This document shows positions 27,013 through 37,623 of a stretch of 64,000 bases of DNA, in pieces. Both the position numbers and the translations under genes were made by a program. Source of the stretch: Patiria miniata (taxonomy: Eukaryota > Echinodermata > Asteroidea > Valvatida > Asterinidae); NCBI RefSeq assembly GCF_015706575.1, contig NW_024037076.1:558001-622000 (forward strand), given 5' to 3'. How positions within the stretch are numbered: the first letter of the stretch is position 1; every line of letters starts with the position of its first letter. The notes below the pieces were generated by a model. It was not told the DNA's origin. It saw only the letters and a program-made list of their open reading frames with translations, and did no database searches.

Positions 27013-27024
27013 TGTACTTTCTTG

Positions 27025-30000
27025 TCAAAAACAATGTTTCGTTGTATTGAGAATGTTAACATTTGGGAGAGTTTGCCATGATTTAGGAAACAGAGGTTCA
27101 ATGTGAAGCCTAATCGACGGGAAGTAGGACTGTAACTTATCCAATCCGCCCAATAATCCCGGGTTGCCACCAAGGTACAAGTCAGTTAGTCTGATAGGCA
27201 TGCCGTGTGCAGCGGAGACAATGTGTTCAATGTCTGACGGTGTCAAATCGCAATAGCTCAGGTCCAGCCTATTTAAGTGACTCATTTTCGGCAATTCCTT
27301 GGCCCACATTTTAGCCGATCCGCCCAATGTCGAGTTGCCACTTAGGATCAAGTCAGTCAGTTTGGGCATGCCGTGTGCAGCGGAGACAATGTGTTCAATG
27401 TCTGACGGTGTCAAATCGCAATGGCTCAGGTCCAGCCTATTTAAGTAAGTCATTTTTGCCAATTCTTTGGCCCACATTTTAGCCCATCCGCCCAATGTCT
27501 GGTTGCCAATAAGGATCAAATCAGTCAGTCTGGGCATGACACGTACAGCAGAAACAATGTAATGAATGTCTGCCCATTGCAATGTACAACGGCTCAGGTT
27601 CAACGTCTGTATGTTCGTAAATTGCGACAAATTCTCGACCCACAAATGGGCGGATTGTCCCAACGCTGTGTTGCCGGTAAGATTCAAGTTAGTCAGTGTG
27701 GGAATGTGGTTTAACACAACACAAATCGTGTCAACATCTTCCCACTTTAGAGAGACATTGCTCAGGTCCAGCGTGTGTTTTTGCTTCACTCTTAACAAGT
27801 GACGGGACAACTTCTCAGTGGATACGCCAAGTGCCGGGTTATCAGAGAGGATCAAGTCAGTTAGTTTGGGCATGTCACTTACAGCCGAGGCAATGTGGTT
27901 AATGTCTGTCCACTGCAATGCACAACTGCTCAGGTTCAACGTCTGAACGGTCGTCCATTTCGACAAATTCTCGGCCCACAAGTGGGCCGATCCTCCCAAC
28001 GCTGTGTTGCCGGCAAGAATCAAGTTAGTCAGTGTGGAAATGTGCTTTAACACAACAAAAATCGTACCAATATCTTCCCACTTTAGTGAGAAATTGCTCA
28101 CGTCCAGCGTGTGTTTTTGCTTTACTCTTAACAAGAAACGGGACAACGTCTCAGTCGATTCGCCAAGTGCCGGATTATCAGAGAGGATCAAGTCAGTAAT
28201 TTTGGGCATGTTAGCTACAGCCGATGCAATGCGTTGAATGTCTCTCCACTGCAAAGCACAACTGCTCAGGTTCAACGTCTGAACGGTCGTAAATTTCGAC
28301 AAATTTTTGGCCCACAAGTGGGCCGATCCTCCCAACGCTGTGTTGCCGGCAAGAATCAAGTTAGTCAGTGTGGGAATGTGGTTTAACACAACAAAAATCG
28401 TGTCAACATCTTTCCACTTCAGTGAGAAATTGCTCAGGTCCAGCGTGTGCTTTAGCTTCACTCTTAACAGGTAACGGGACCACTTCTCAGTCGATTCGCC
28501 TAGTGCTGGGTTATCAGACAGGATCAAGTCAGTTAGTTCGGGCATGTCACCTACAGCCGATGCAATGCATTGAATGTCAGTCCACTGCAATGTACAACTG
28601 CTCAGGTTCAACGTGTGAACGGTCGAAAATTGCGACAAATTCTCGGCCCACAAGTCCGCGGATTCCCCCAACGCTGTGTTTCCGGCAAGGATCAAGTTAG
28701 TCAGTCTGCCCATGTCACATACAGCCGAGGCAATGAGTTCAATGTCTGTCCATTGCAATGTACAATTGCTCAGGTTCAACGTCTGCATGTTCGTAAATCG
28801 CGACAAATTATTGACTAGACATAACTCAGCCGACCCCCCTAACGATGAGTTGCCGGAAAGGATCAAATCAGTCAGACTTGGCATGTCAGATGAAGCTATG
28901 TGTTCAATATCCGTCCATTGTAATGTACATTTGCTCAGGTTCAACGTCTGTATGGTCGTAAATTGCAACAAATTCTTGGTCCACAAATCAGCCGATCCCC
29001 CAAACGCTGTGTTGCCGGTAAGGATCAAGTCAGTCAGTCTGGGCATGTCACTTACAGCCGAGGCAATGTGTTCAATATCTGTCCATAGCAGTGAACAGTT
29101 GCTCAGGTCTAACGTCTGTATGTTCGTAAATAGCACCAAATTCCTCGCCCACAACTCAGCCAATCCCCCTAACGCTGTGTTGCCGGCAAGGATCAAGTTA
29201 GTCAGTGTGGGAAGGTTGTATAACACAACGGATAATGCACCAACATTTTCATATGTTAGTGAGAAATTGCTCAGGTCCAATGTGTGTTTTTGCTTCACTC
29301 TTAACAAGTAATGGGACCACTTCTCAGTCGATGCGCCAAGTGCCCGGTTGTCAGAGAGGATCAAGTCAGTTAGTTTGGGCATGTCACCTACAACCGAAGC
29401 AATGTGTTCAATGTCTTTCCATTGCAATTTACAACTGCTCAAGTTCAACGTTTGTATGTTCGTAAGTAGCAACAAACTATTCGCCCACAACTCAGCCGAT
29501 CCCCCTAACGCTGTGTTGCCGGCAAGGATCAAGTTAGTCAGTGTGGGAAGGTTGTATAACACAACGGTTAATGCACCAACATCTTCATATGTTAGTGAGA
29601 AATTGCTCAGGTCCAGTGTGTGTTTTTGCTTCACTCTTAACAAGTAACGGGACCACTTCTCAGTCGATTCGCCTAGTGCCCGGTTGTCAGAGAGGATCAA
29701 GTCAGTTAGTTCGGGCATGTCACCTACAGCCGATGCAATGCAATGAATGTCAGTCCATTGCAATGTACAACTGCTCAGATTCAACGTGTGAACGGTCGTA
29801 AATTGCGGCAAATTCTCGGCCCACAAGTGGGCCGATCCTCCTAACGCTGTGTTACCGGAAAGGATCAATTCAGTCAGGCTTGACACGTCAGCTACAGCCG
29901 AGGCAATGTGTTCAATGTCTGTTCCCTGTAGTTCACAGTTACTTAATTCAAGTTTGTGGAGGCTTGTCAAGTGTTTTATATGCTTGGCCCATTCTATAGC

Positions 30001-32075
30001 TCTACTACCCAAGATATTGTCACCCTTTATGCAAAGATTGGTCCAGGGTTGGTGGCATTTCAATGACGACAGAATGTCCTCAAGATCGCCATTCTCTAAA
30101 GGAAATTTCGCCAAGTACACACACTTTTCACGCACGGTGATTTCTAACGTAGGCCTAGTGGCTGTAGATACCGAAGAATCAGAAACAGTTTCAACGGAAC
30201 CTAGCGCTGGCTGGACGTTTTCTGCTGTCCTACCTGCAAATCTTTTGTTGCCATCTATGCAAAGATTGGTCGAGAGTTGGTTGCATTTGATGCATGACAG
30301 GAGTTTCTTAAGATCACCGTTTACTAGAGGACATTCGTCAAGCCACAGAACCCTGAGGTTTTCCATGTAACCCAGTGCGAAGACTAAATCTCCGACCGAA
30401 GACACCTGAGAAACGTTAATAGTTTCAACGCATGCCAGTTGTGCCGTGCGGCTCTCGGACCTACAGATGATTTCAAGAAGGTACATGAGACTGCGGAAAT
30501 TGTTATTCTTATCCACATCGATAGTTGATGGGATATGTGAGTCGCTGGTGAGACACCGTGGGGCCTTACTTGACTGGCTTTCAAAAAAGCAGTTCCGACT
30601 AATCGCTTGGATAACATGTGATTGGTACATAGGCCTATGTCGATCCTTATTTAACTTACGGTCAAGCAGTTTTACGATATCGGTCATGCACTTCTCATTG
30701 TCACCAGAACAAAAACGAAAGAGAAACTCATTCGAAACAACGCCCTCAATACTTGAACACATTCGACCCAAAATCTTGTTAAACTTTGATTTGTTCTTCA
30801 TACGTGTAAGCCTTCCTTGGGTTGAAAATTTTAAACTCTGCAAGTATTTCGCTGCACAGTATTCTTGCATTGTCTTGTGCATGAATTGTATGTTCCTGTG
30901 GATTTTGCGGTTTTTGAAAACTCTCTGCTTGGTTAGGATGCCCGCTTTTAGTGCCAGGTCCAGCGCCTTCGGTTCAAACTCATCTTCTTGGAATGAGTAT
31001 TGCTGGTTGGCACTCATGAGTCCACGCAGCGCAGTTTGTCCAATGGAAATTACTGTTTTTGAACCAACTTCTCCTGAAATATGTTTTCTTGTGAACACGT
31101 GATCAATTGCCTCGGTGAAGAGGCGCGAAGTTGTCTCTGGGAGTTGTTTACTGTCCCTCCACAACAAGCACATGAGAAGGAGCAACATCGGATTTGTCGC
31201 AAACTCACGCAGCGTGATGGACTTTTCGATGGTTTGGCTTAGTGCATTGCCACTAGTAGGATTTTCGGCATAGAATTTCTGAACGTATTCATGAACATCC
31301 TCTTCAGTAAACCCCAGAACCTCTACGTGTGTGCAAGGATTTCGGACAAGTGATTCTGACGTTAGTTTCTCAAGATGAGAGGGGCGTGTCGATACACAGA
31401 TGACACATTCCCGGTATTTTTTTCTATTGAGTGCTTTAAGGACAGAACCAAATGAGACTGGATCGAGTGTTTCGGTCTTCATTTCATCAAACCCATCCAA
31501 GAGAATCAAGACCTCATTTGAGTTGTTCTGGATGAATTTATCAAGCTCATCTTTTGCTATTTCTGAGTCTTCGTCTAGAAGTTGATCAAAAGTGGAATCA
31601 ACAATGTCAGATTCTTGTAACAGGGCACACATCTTTAAAAGAAAGACAAGCTGGAATCTTTTCAGGAATTCGCTTGCCTCATCGGCCCAGTCAAATGCAA
31701 TCTTATCAAAAATGGTTGACTTCCCCACACCTCCCATGCCATAGAAAATGAGACGTGAGATGAGTTCCCCAGGTTTTGTCCTTAATCTGAATATTTTGGC
31801 ATACTCTGTTGAGTTTACAGTGTCTCCTTTTTGGCCAGTGACAACTGCTACCCCTTCCCGTGTTTCTAACTGTACTTTAGTGTATATACCAGCTATGTGC
31901 ATTTGGTCATTATCAACCCCAGGCAACAACTGAACGTAACTGCCTGTTGTTTTATAAACTCCCTTCAAAATGTCCCTAGTCTTGTTACCGACATCTTGGT
32001 AGCTAGGATCAGGAGCCGTCGGCCTTGGTTCTTGGTCTTGTCTCTGAATTTGCTGAGGTCTGGGTGCAGGCACTC
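27025..32075 (-). CDS. NLR gene A, terminal exon: NACHT ATPase plus long LRR domain
   Basis: This exon encodes the NTPase and sensor parts of a cytoplasmic NOD-like receptor. After a Pro/Gln-rich linker and a pre-NACHT segment (SYVQLLPGVDNDQMHIAGIY), the NACHT shows Walker A GMGGVGKST (exon residues about 112-120), Walker B LILLDGFDEM (about 189-198), a VICVSTRP sensor segment (224-231), FATNPMLLLLMC (291-302) and the winged-helix signature FMHKTMQEYCAAKYL (397-411). From about residue 555 to the end there are roughly 35-40 ribonuclease-inhibitor-type leucine-rich repeats (LTDLILSDN, TLDLSN, DIEHIASAV). The acceptor is AAATAG followed by GAGTGCC, entering in phase 1; the frame has no ATG at its start, so upstream exons are required. 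In animal NLRs the LRR binds ligand and the NACHT oligomerises. The reading frame is fully open over 5 kb. The C-terminus is 17 residues longer than in gene B. Confidence 0.93.
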
Positions 32076-32328
32076 CTATTTAGATCAAAACAAGCAACAT
32101 ATATTGCTTCATAAAACTGTTTCTGAACCGGATTGAATAGTCTTCCTATGACTTGCGATTTACAATCTGTTAGTAAATCAGAACGCAACGATGAATATAT
32201 TTGCTCAAGGATAAATACATGAGTGATTCGCGTTTGTACTATACTACTGGGCGAAAACTTGTCAAGTGATGTCTTTATTACATGTATATTAAAGTTTATT
32301 TACTTTCTTTCACCGGCAATAACAAATC

Positions 32329-32495
32329 CACAGAAAAAATGCTGGTAACTGCAGGCGTGCATCAAATTTATATGGCTCAAATCATTATCCCAAGAATGAC
32401 TAAGATAATCTCGCAGTAATTACTACACTGCAAATATGCTATATCTGGTTCCTCTAATTCTGATTGAAGATATGTTGAAGTTAATCGCGATCATA
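32329..32495 (-). repeat. Conserved intronic module, copy upstream of the gene A NACHT exon
   Basis: This block of about 165 bp (TGCTGGTAACTGCAGGCGTG, then ATCATTATCCCAAGAATGAC, then ATTCTGATTGAAGATA) recurs at 35333-35480, 58803-58975 and 59908-60065. Each copy lies in an intron just upstream of, or between, exons of these NLR genes. It has no coding frame. It probably travelled with the duplicated exon cassettes. Confidence 0.75.
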
Positions 32496-32503
32496 CGACG
32501 TCA

Positions 32504-32760
32504 CAAGGCGCTGTGGTTCAATAGTTACGGTTTTTGAGTCAATTGCAATAACATGGTGTTTTCGTATTCTTGGGCAAGACACCTAACTACGGTTGCCTCT
32601 CTCCACCCAGGAGTTTAAATAAGTTCCTGTGAAGGTGGAGACAAGAATGCGCTGATCTCGAGCTGCTGCTTTGAAAAATTATCTCATGGCCTGATGAACA
32701 GGGGTAACAGTTGTGAAACTATTTGAAACCTTAGGTATAAAGTGCTATTATAAGCACCAC
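32504..32760 (+). mobile_element. tRNA-derived SINE in the gene A intron
   Basis: The head GGCGCTGTGGTTCAATAGTT resembles a tRNA box A region. It is followed by the CTTGGGCAAGACACCTAACT core typical of SINE2 elements and the conserved 3' block CTCATGGCCTGATGAACAGG. The region with box B is deleted relative to the paralogous copy at 60073-60362. Both copies share flanking intron sequence, so the insertion predates the duplication of this intron. Confidence 0.8.
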
Positions 32761-33132
32761 ACTATTATTAGTACGAACTCGCAAAAATTAAACAATCGTT
32801 TTTTTATGCCAACAGCTCAAGTAACTTACTATATTTTTTTTTCTCCAACAGACCATGATTCCATTTAGAAATGCATCAATGCAAAAATTAATGTGCGACT
32901 TAGACCTTTTTCAGATGAGGTACTCAACGGGGTGTTATTTGTCATGGGTAGATAGAGGAACAAATTACAATAACGCCCTCTTATTGTGTCTACCATAATT
33001 ATATCGAACTGGAATATTGTTGTACCAAAAAACAAGTGGCGACTCTCTAGCTCGCAGTACTGACAATCGAATTTTTTTTTATCTTGTGTCCATGTTATGT
33101 AGTATACCACCTTCCCCTCCCCTATAATGTAC

Positions 33133-33252
33133 CTGGTCCCTCCAACGGGAAGATGTTAGTGATATTAACTCCACTTGAACCAACAATGATAGGGTTGTTG
33201 CTCCCGCTGATTGTGCCGATGTTTCCGATGGCTCCAGTTTGTTGTGGGGAAT
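33133..33252 (-). CDS. NLR gene A exon: 40-residue Gly/Asn motif (amyloid-like)
   Basis: A phase-1 symmetrical exon of 120 bp lies between TTGTAG and GTACAT. It encodes DSPQQTGAIGNIGTISG, then SNNPIIVGSSGVNIT, then NIFPLEGP. Alternating hydrophobic and Gly/Asn/Ser residues with the IGN-x-G spacing resemble amyloid signalling motifs such as RHIM and the fungal NLR-associated motifs; a strict RHIM core ([IV]-Q-[IV]-G) is absent, so this is an analogy. The exon is homologous to 60615-60734 and 59372-59533. Splicing into the NACHT-LRR exon keeps the frame. Intronic distance to that exon is about 1.06 kb and includes a SINE. Confidence 0.7.
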
Positions 33253-33413
33253 CTACAATCACAAGCAATAGTTAAAATATGCTTCAACAAACGGCAGACA
33301 AAATGATGCATGTACACGAATCCATCTCTTGTTTTCGCTGTTCTTGGGAAAACATTGGTTTTAAAATAAGATAAATCATTTTTTTTTAAAATCTAATTGC
33401 TCAAAATGAAGTA

Positions 33414-34042
33414 CCAGGGTGAGTCAAAAAAGCGGAACCCAAACATCAAAAATGTTCTTTCATATATTAAAAAAAATATGTAGCACCAAAAATAATAATG
33501 ACTGGAAAGCCAATTTCACAAGGTGCTTTAGAAGAAAAAATACTAAAATTGGTCAATTACCCAAAAACCTGTCTCGTCCAAAAAATGCTATTTCAAGAAC
33601 GCCGTCACATTGTCTTCAAACATCACCAGCGATAAAATCTCAGTTTACATGTTAACAATATTCAACAAAGTCCTTTTGAAGGCCCGTCTTTTCAAAAAAA
33701 GGAGATTTTATAAATCATATTGTTTGCCTACCCCGGGTTGTTAATAAAGATATTGTGCACTACAGTTGGTGACAGTTGTTGAAACAAGTAATAATCTGTG
33801 ACATTTTCTTTGTTGTTCCAAACAGTCAAAACGCACAATAAATTGGGGGGGGGGTGGACAAGATAGTTTAGGGTCATTGCGTTTAAAAGGCGATATTCTT
33901 TGAAGAGATTGAGCAATTTGAGCAATTATTTTCTATCGTAAAGTAGCTTATGAAATTGGCTTTCCAGTCATTATTATTTTTGGTGCTATTAATATGAAAT
34001 TGATTTTTGGGTTTTGGGTTCCGCTTTTTTGACTCACCAAGG
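33414..34042. mobile_element. Mariner-like MITE with long terminal inverted repeats (629 bp)
   Basis: TA dinucleotides flank both ends (33412-33413 and 34043-34044). The ends CCAGGGTGAGTCAAAAAAGC and its complement begin inverted repeats of about 110 bp that include GACTGGAAAGCCAATTTCA. No transposase frame is present. Degenerate relatives of the right half lie at 59690-59830 and 60880-61080, at matching positions in the second gene. Confidence 0.8.
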
Positions 34043-34157
34043 TACAGGTACGTTTGACTTTAAAAATATCTTCGAGTTCAGGTGGGGAGGAGGAGGGTGG
34101 TAAATGTCCCTCCAATCCCCAGTTAGGTTATAATTTGACTCCAAGCAACTAGCTACT

Positions 34158-35073
34158 AGTTGTTTCTGGGAGTTGTTTATTCTCCCTCCACAACAAACAC
34201 ATGAGAAGGAGCAACATTGGATTTGTTGCAAAATCACGCTGCGTGTTCGACTTTCCAATGGTTTGGATTAGTGCATTGCCACTATCAGAATCTTCAACAT
34301 AGAATTTTCCAACGTATTCATTGAAATCCTCGTCAGTAAACCCCAGAACTTCTACGTGTGTGCAAGGATTTTGGACAAGTGAGTTTGACATCAGTGTCTC
34401 AAGATGAGAGGGGCGTGTCGACACACAGATGAAACAATATCGGTATCTTGTTCTATTCAATGCTTTTAGGACAGAACCGAATGAGGCTGCATTAAGTGTT
34501 TTGGTCCGCATTTCATCAAAACCATCCAAAAGAATCAAGACCTTATTTGGGTTAGCCAGGATGTTCCCGAATCTTCGCCGAGAAGTTGATCAAAAGTGGA
34601 ATCAACAATGTCAGATTCTTGCAACAGGGCACACATCTTTAAAAGAAAGACAAGCTGGAATCTTTTCAGGAATTCGCTTGCCTCATCGGCCCAGTCAAAT
34701 GCAATCTTATCAAAAATGGTTGACTTCCCCACACCTCCCATGCCATAGAAAATGAGACGTGAGATGAGTTCCCCAACACTTGTCCTTAATCTGAATATTT
34801 TGGCATACTCTGTTGAGTTTACAGTGTCTCCTTTTTGGCCAGTGACAACTGCTACCCCTTCCCGTGTTTCTAACTGTACTTTAGTGAATATACCAGCGAT
34901 GTACATCTGGTCATTTTCAACCCCAGGTAACAACTGCACGTAACTGCCTGTTGTTTTATAAACTCTCTGCAAAATGTCCCTAGTCTTATTACCGGCATCT
35001 TGGTAGGTAGGTGCCTCCGGCCTTTGTTCTTGGTCTGGTCTCTGACTATGCTGAGGTCTGGGTGCATGCCCTC
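34158..35073 (-). pseudogene. Truncated NACHT exon of an NLR (gene A intron)
   Basis: The - strand starts with the same acceptor and Pro/Gln-rich linker as the intact exons and runs through Walker A GMGGVGKST. A 25 bp deletion relative to the intact exon at 49671-54301 (between GGGAA and CATCCTGG, near 34575) shifts the frame. In the new frame the homology continues through LILLDGFDEM, VSTRP and FATNPMLLLLMC, and stops at ETT (34158). There the sequence jumps to AGTAGCTAGTTGCTTGGAG, which in the second gene is the intron directly after the N-terminal exon (61205 downwards). The winged helix and all LRRs are missing. It is best read as the product of unequal recombination between paralogues. 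Splicing from the Death exon into it would give a short Death-partial NACHT protein. Confidence 0.85.
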
Positions 35074-35332
35074 CTTTTTTGATCAAAACAAGCAAAATGC
35101 ATTGCTTCAATAAAACATTGTCTCTAAGATTTGAAAGTTTTCATCTACGAAGAAAATCATGTCAGTATAGGAAGTGATGACTTGTGATTTCGGGTGCGTT
35201 AGTAAGGCAGTGCACACAATAAATTTGACCAAAGAAAGAGAAATGTTTTGGCTTTTGCGCAGTAGTTAGACGCACCCTCATCAAATTTTGCCACATGGTT
35301 GATGCACTTTTTGACATGGACAAAACTAAATT

Positions 35333-35480
35333 CAGGCAAAAAGCTGGCAACTGCAGATGTACAAAAAAGGTTAAGTGGACATCACCATCCCAATAATAGC
35401 AATAATCTTCTTGTGGTAATTACTAAACTTCAATACACCATATCTGGGTCCTTCGATTCTGATAAAAGATTAGATGAAGT
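35333..35480 (-). repeat. Conserved intronic module, copy upstream of the NACHT pseudogene
   Basis: Same module as at 32329-32495 (AGCTGGCAACTGCAGATG, CATCCCAATAATAGC, GGTAATTACTAAACTTCAA, TTCGATTCTGATAAAAGA). A hAT MITE inserted directly at its right end. Confidence 0.7.
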
Positions 35481-35986
35481 CAAGGGCGGATCGAGAACAC
35501 AATTTTTTTGGGGGGCCAAAAAAATTTGTGGTTCCCCGCAAAAAGTGGGTCAAAAAAATTACGGCGTGGGGTTCGGGGCCCGCCTAAGGGCCCCGAACAA
35601 TTTTTGGATTCTAGATGCTCTGTGGTGCGATCTGAGGCAATTTCTGACCACTTTAACCAATGTTTTTTTTTTCTAGGAAAAGATGGTGTTGTACTCATTG
35701 CCTGCCTTTATTGCGATGTCAAAAAGTGGGTCAAAAAAAATTACGGCGTGGGGTTCGGGGCCCGCTTCAGGGCCCCGAAAATTTTTTGGATTCTAGATGC
35801 TCTGTGGTGCGATCTGAGGGAATTTCTGACCACTTTAACCAATGTTTTTTTTTGAGGAAAAGATGGTGGTGTACTCATTGCCTGCCGTTTTTGCGATGTC
35901 ACATTAAAAAAAAAAAATTGGTTTCGTTTTTTTTGGGAGGGGGGGGGGCACGGCCCCCATTGCCCCCCCCCCCGGATCTGCCCTTG
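35481..35986. mobile_element. hAT-type MITE with 8 bp target duplication
   Basis: The ends CAAGGGCGGATC and its imperfect complement GATCTGCCCTTG are flanked by the 8 bp direct repeat GATGAAGT (35473-35480 and 35987-35994), diagnostic of hAT. A segment of about 200 bp inside (GTGGGTCAAAAAAATTACGG onward) is tandemly duplicated. Long G and C homopolymers are near the ends. No protein is encoded. The related copy at 36156-36471 lacks the duplication. Confidence 0.9.
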
Positions 35987-36019
35987 GATGAAGTCAAACG
36001 CAAATTACATTAATCAACA

Positions 36020-36570
36020 TGACATTTTTATATTCCCGGATCAGATTCGACCCGAATCCGGGTCAGATTTGACCGGACACTTTTTCTGGTCAAAATACAC
36101 TTGATTGTCGCCTTTGCGGCTTGATGACCCCAGGTAATTGACACTTTACCAAGAACAAGGGCGGATCGGGGGGGGTGCCAAAGGGGGCCATGGCTCCCCC
36201 CCCCCCCAAACGAAACCAATTTTTTTTTTTTTTATGTGACATTGCAATAAAGGCAGGCAAGTACACCACCATGTTTTCCTCAAAAAAACATTGGTTAAAA
36301 TGGTCAGAAATTGCCTCAGATCGCACCACAGAGCATCTAGAATCCAAAAAATTGTCGGGGCCCTTAAGCGGGCCCCGAACCCCACGCCGTAATTTTTTTT
36401 TTATCCACTTTTTTGGGGAAACCAAATTTTTTTTTGGCCCCCCCAAAAATTGTGTTCTAGATCCGCCCTTGACCAAGAAAAGTGTCATTTTGACTCAGAA
36501 GTGTGTCAGGTCCAATGTGACCCGGATTCCGGATCGAATCCGATCCAGGACTTATATAGAGTGTATAATA
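36020..36570. mobile_element. Palindromic MITE, copy 3, split by a nested hAT MITE
   Basis: The left part (CAGATTCGACCCGAATCCGG block) and right part (GTGACCCGGATTCCGG block) are the inverted terminal regions of the family also seen at 25391-25745 and 48388-48657. The interior is interrupted at 36156-36471 by a second element. Outer ends are degenerate. Confidence 0.75.
36156..36471. mobile_element. hAT-type MITE nested in another MITE
   Basis: TIR CAAGGGCGGATC is perfectly matched by GATCCGCCCTTG at the right end. It is flanked by a perfect 8 bp duplication ACCAAGAA (36148-36155 and 36472-36479). Its core is the inverse of the core of the 35481-35986 element. Confidence 0.9.
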
Positions 36571-36602
36571 AGTTCGATTTTGACGTGTCACTATGTAAAA
36601 AG

Positions 36603-36983
36603 TACGAAAGCCCATTAGCGCCACTGCAAGTATATATGTTACGGATGATTTAATTCGTTATTACGGATTATAAATTCGTTATTACGGATTATGTAATTCG
36701 TTATTACGGATTATTAATTCGTTATTACGGATTATTAATTCGTTATTACGGATTATTAATTCGTTATTACGGATTATTTTAATTAAATAATCCGTAATAA
36801 CGAATTAAATAATCCGTAATAACGAATTAATAATCCGTAATAACGAATTAAATAATCCGTAATAACGAATTAATAATCCGTTATAGCGAATTAGTAATCC
36901 ATAATAACGAATTAATATTCCGTAATAACGAATTAAATTATCCGTAACATATATACTTGCAGTGGCGCTAATGGGCTTTCGTA
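36603..36983. mobile_element. Foldback element: long palindrome with internal 21 bp repeats
   Basis: The outer arms of about 43 bp (ACGAAAGCCCATTAGCGCCA onward to TATATATGTTACGG) are perfect inverted copies. Between them, about five copies of a 21 bp unit (AATTCGTTATTACGGATTAT) run in one direction, meet a centre near 36785 (TTTTAATTAAATAA), and continue as seven or so reverse-complement copies. The whole 381 bp can fold into one hairpin. It encodes nothing plausible. Confidence 0.85.
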
Positions 36984-37150
36984 AAAAAAGTGAACAGATT
37001 TGACCCAACGTATGAATGTCTTGTTAATTGACATAGAAAATTGTCATTCGCATACAATGAGCAAAAACATGTATTTGCAATTTATGCAAGTAACCTGTTC
37101 CTATAATTACCCTTTATATTACACATGCATGAGCAAAGACATGTATTTAC

Positions 37151-37414
37151 CGTGCAAAAATCCGGCAACATCTGCTCTTCCGATGTTCTTCAATGCTGTG
37201 CACAACGTGGTCATCTGTTGTTCAACACTGGTGGACTGGGCCTGTTTCCATGTTACAAGCATTGCCTGACCTTGCCTTATAATATCGTTTTGGTAATTTA
37301 TCTTAATGATCTGAACCTGTACTGTCGTAGAGCCCAACTCAACTGCCAGTGATACCCAATCACAACCAAGGCTCTTAGCGACCTCGCGCAGAGTTTTGTC
37401 ATCTAAACATGGTT
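37151..37414 (-). CDS. NLR gene A exon: Death domain
   Basis: A phase-1 symmetrical exon of 264 bp (88 residues) lies between the acceptor TTGTTTTCAG and the donor GTAAAT. It encodes LDDKTLREVAKSLGCDWVSL, then AVELGSTTVQVQIIKINY, and further on AMLVTWKQ and TALKNIGRADVAGFL. This is the full six-helix Death-domain pattern, including the conserved Trp pair and the L-x-x-A-L-x-x-I-G-R-x-D-V ending. Death domains mediate homotypic contacts with adaptors and caspase pathways, and Death-NACHT-LRR is the usual plan of echinoderm NLRs. It lies between the N-terminal repeat exon and the Gly/Asn exon. It may also be used with the NACHT pseudogene. Confidence 0.88.
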
Positions 37415-37623
37415 CTGAAAACAATGATAATAGGTATACCAATTAGAATACTATGGATGAACCACGCCGCATAGACCAACAAAATAATAGCCAGAGCTAC
37501 CAGGAGTTTCTGGCTGCCAACTTGCCCACTTTCACAGTTTTGCTGCCAAAAATTAGACGCAAAAAACATTTTGACCCCTCCCTCCTTAATTGACCCAGAG
37601 CAAATGGTCTAGCTACTACCCAC

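Larger units (their letters stand above)
21186..27020. repeat. Segmental duplication, copy 1, 3' flank of NLR gene A
   Basis: This is paralogous to 43575-49665 through a chain of recognisable blocks in the same order: CCACCACAAGAGGG (21187 / 43582), GGCTTACCTG (21688 / 44250), TTGTAGCGCCCACACTTCAAATT (22625 / 44874), AAGATGGCGGTAATACCC (23017 / 45260), the palindromic MITE (25391 / 48388), and the CRE-rich repeat leading into the NACHT-LRR exon. Indels from later mobile element insertions interrupt the match, for example at about 22040-22430. Apart from the signal-peptide exon at 21764, no gene is visible in this stretch. Confidence 0.85.

Noticed and set aside
27566-31102. Long + strand frames (for example 211 and 218 residues) across the NLR exon
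   Set aside because: They are antisense shadows of the LRR and NACHT coding sequence, recurring with the LRR period. The same applies to 49930-54174.
35299-36653. Open frames of 115-147 residues at 35.3-36.6 kb
   Set aside because: They lie inside MITEs and change with the internal duplication of the element; no protein similarity.
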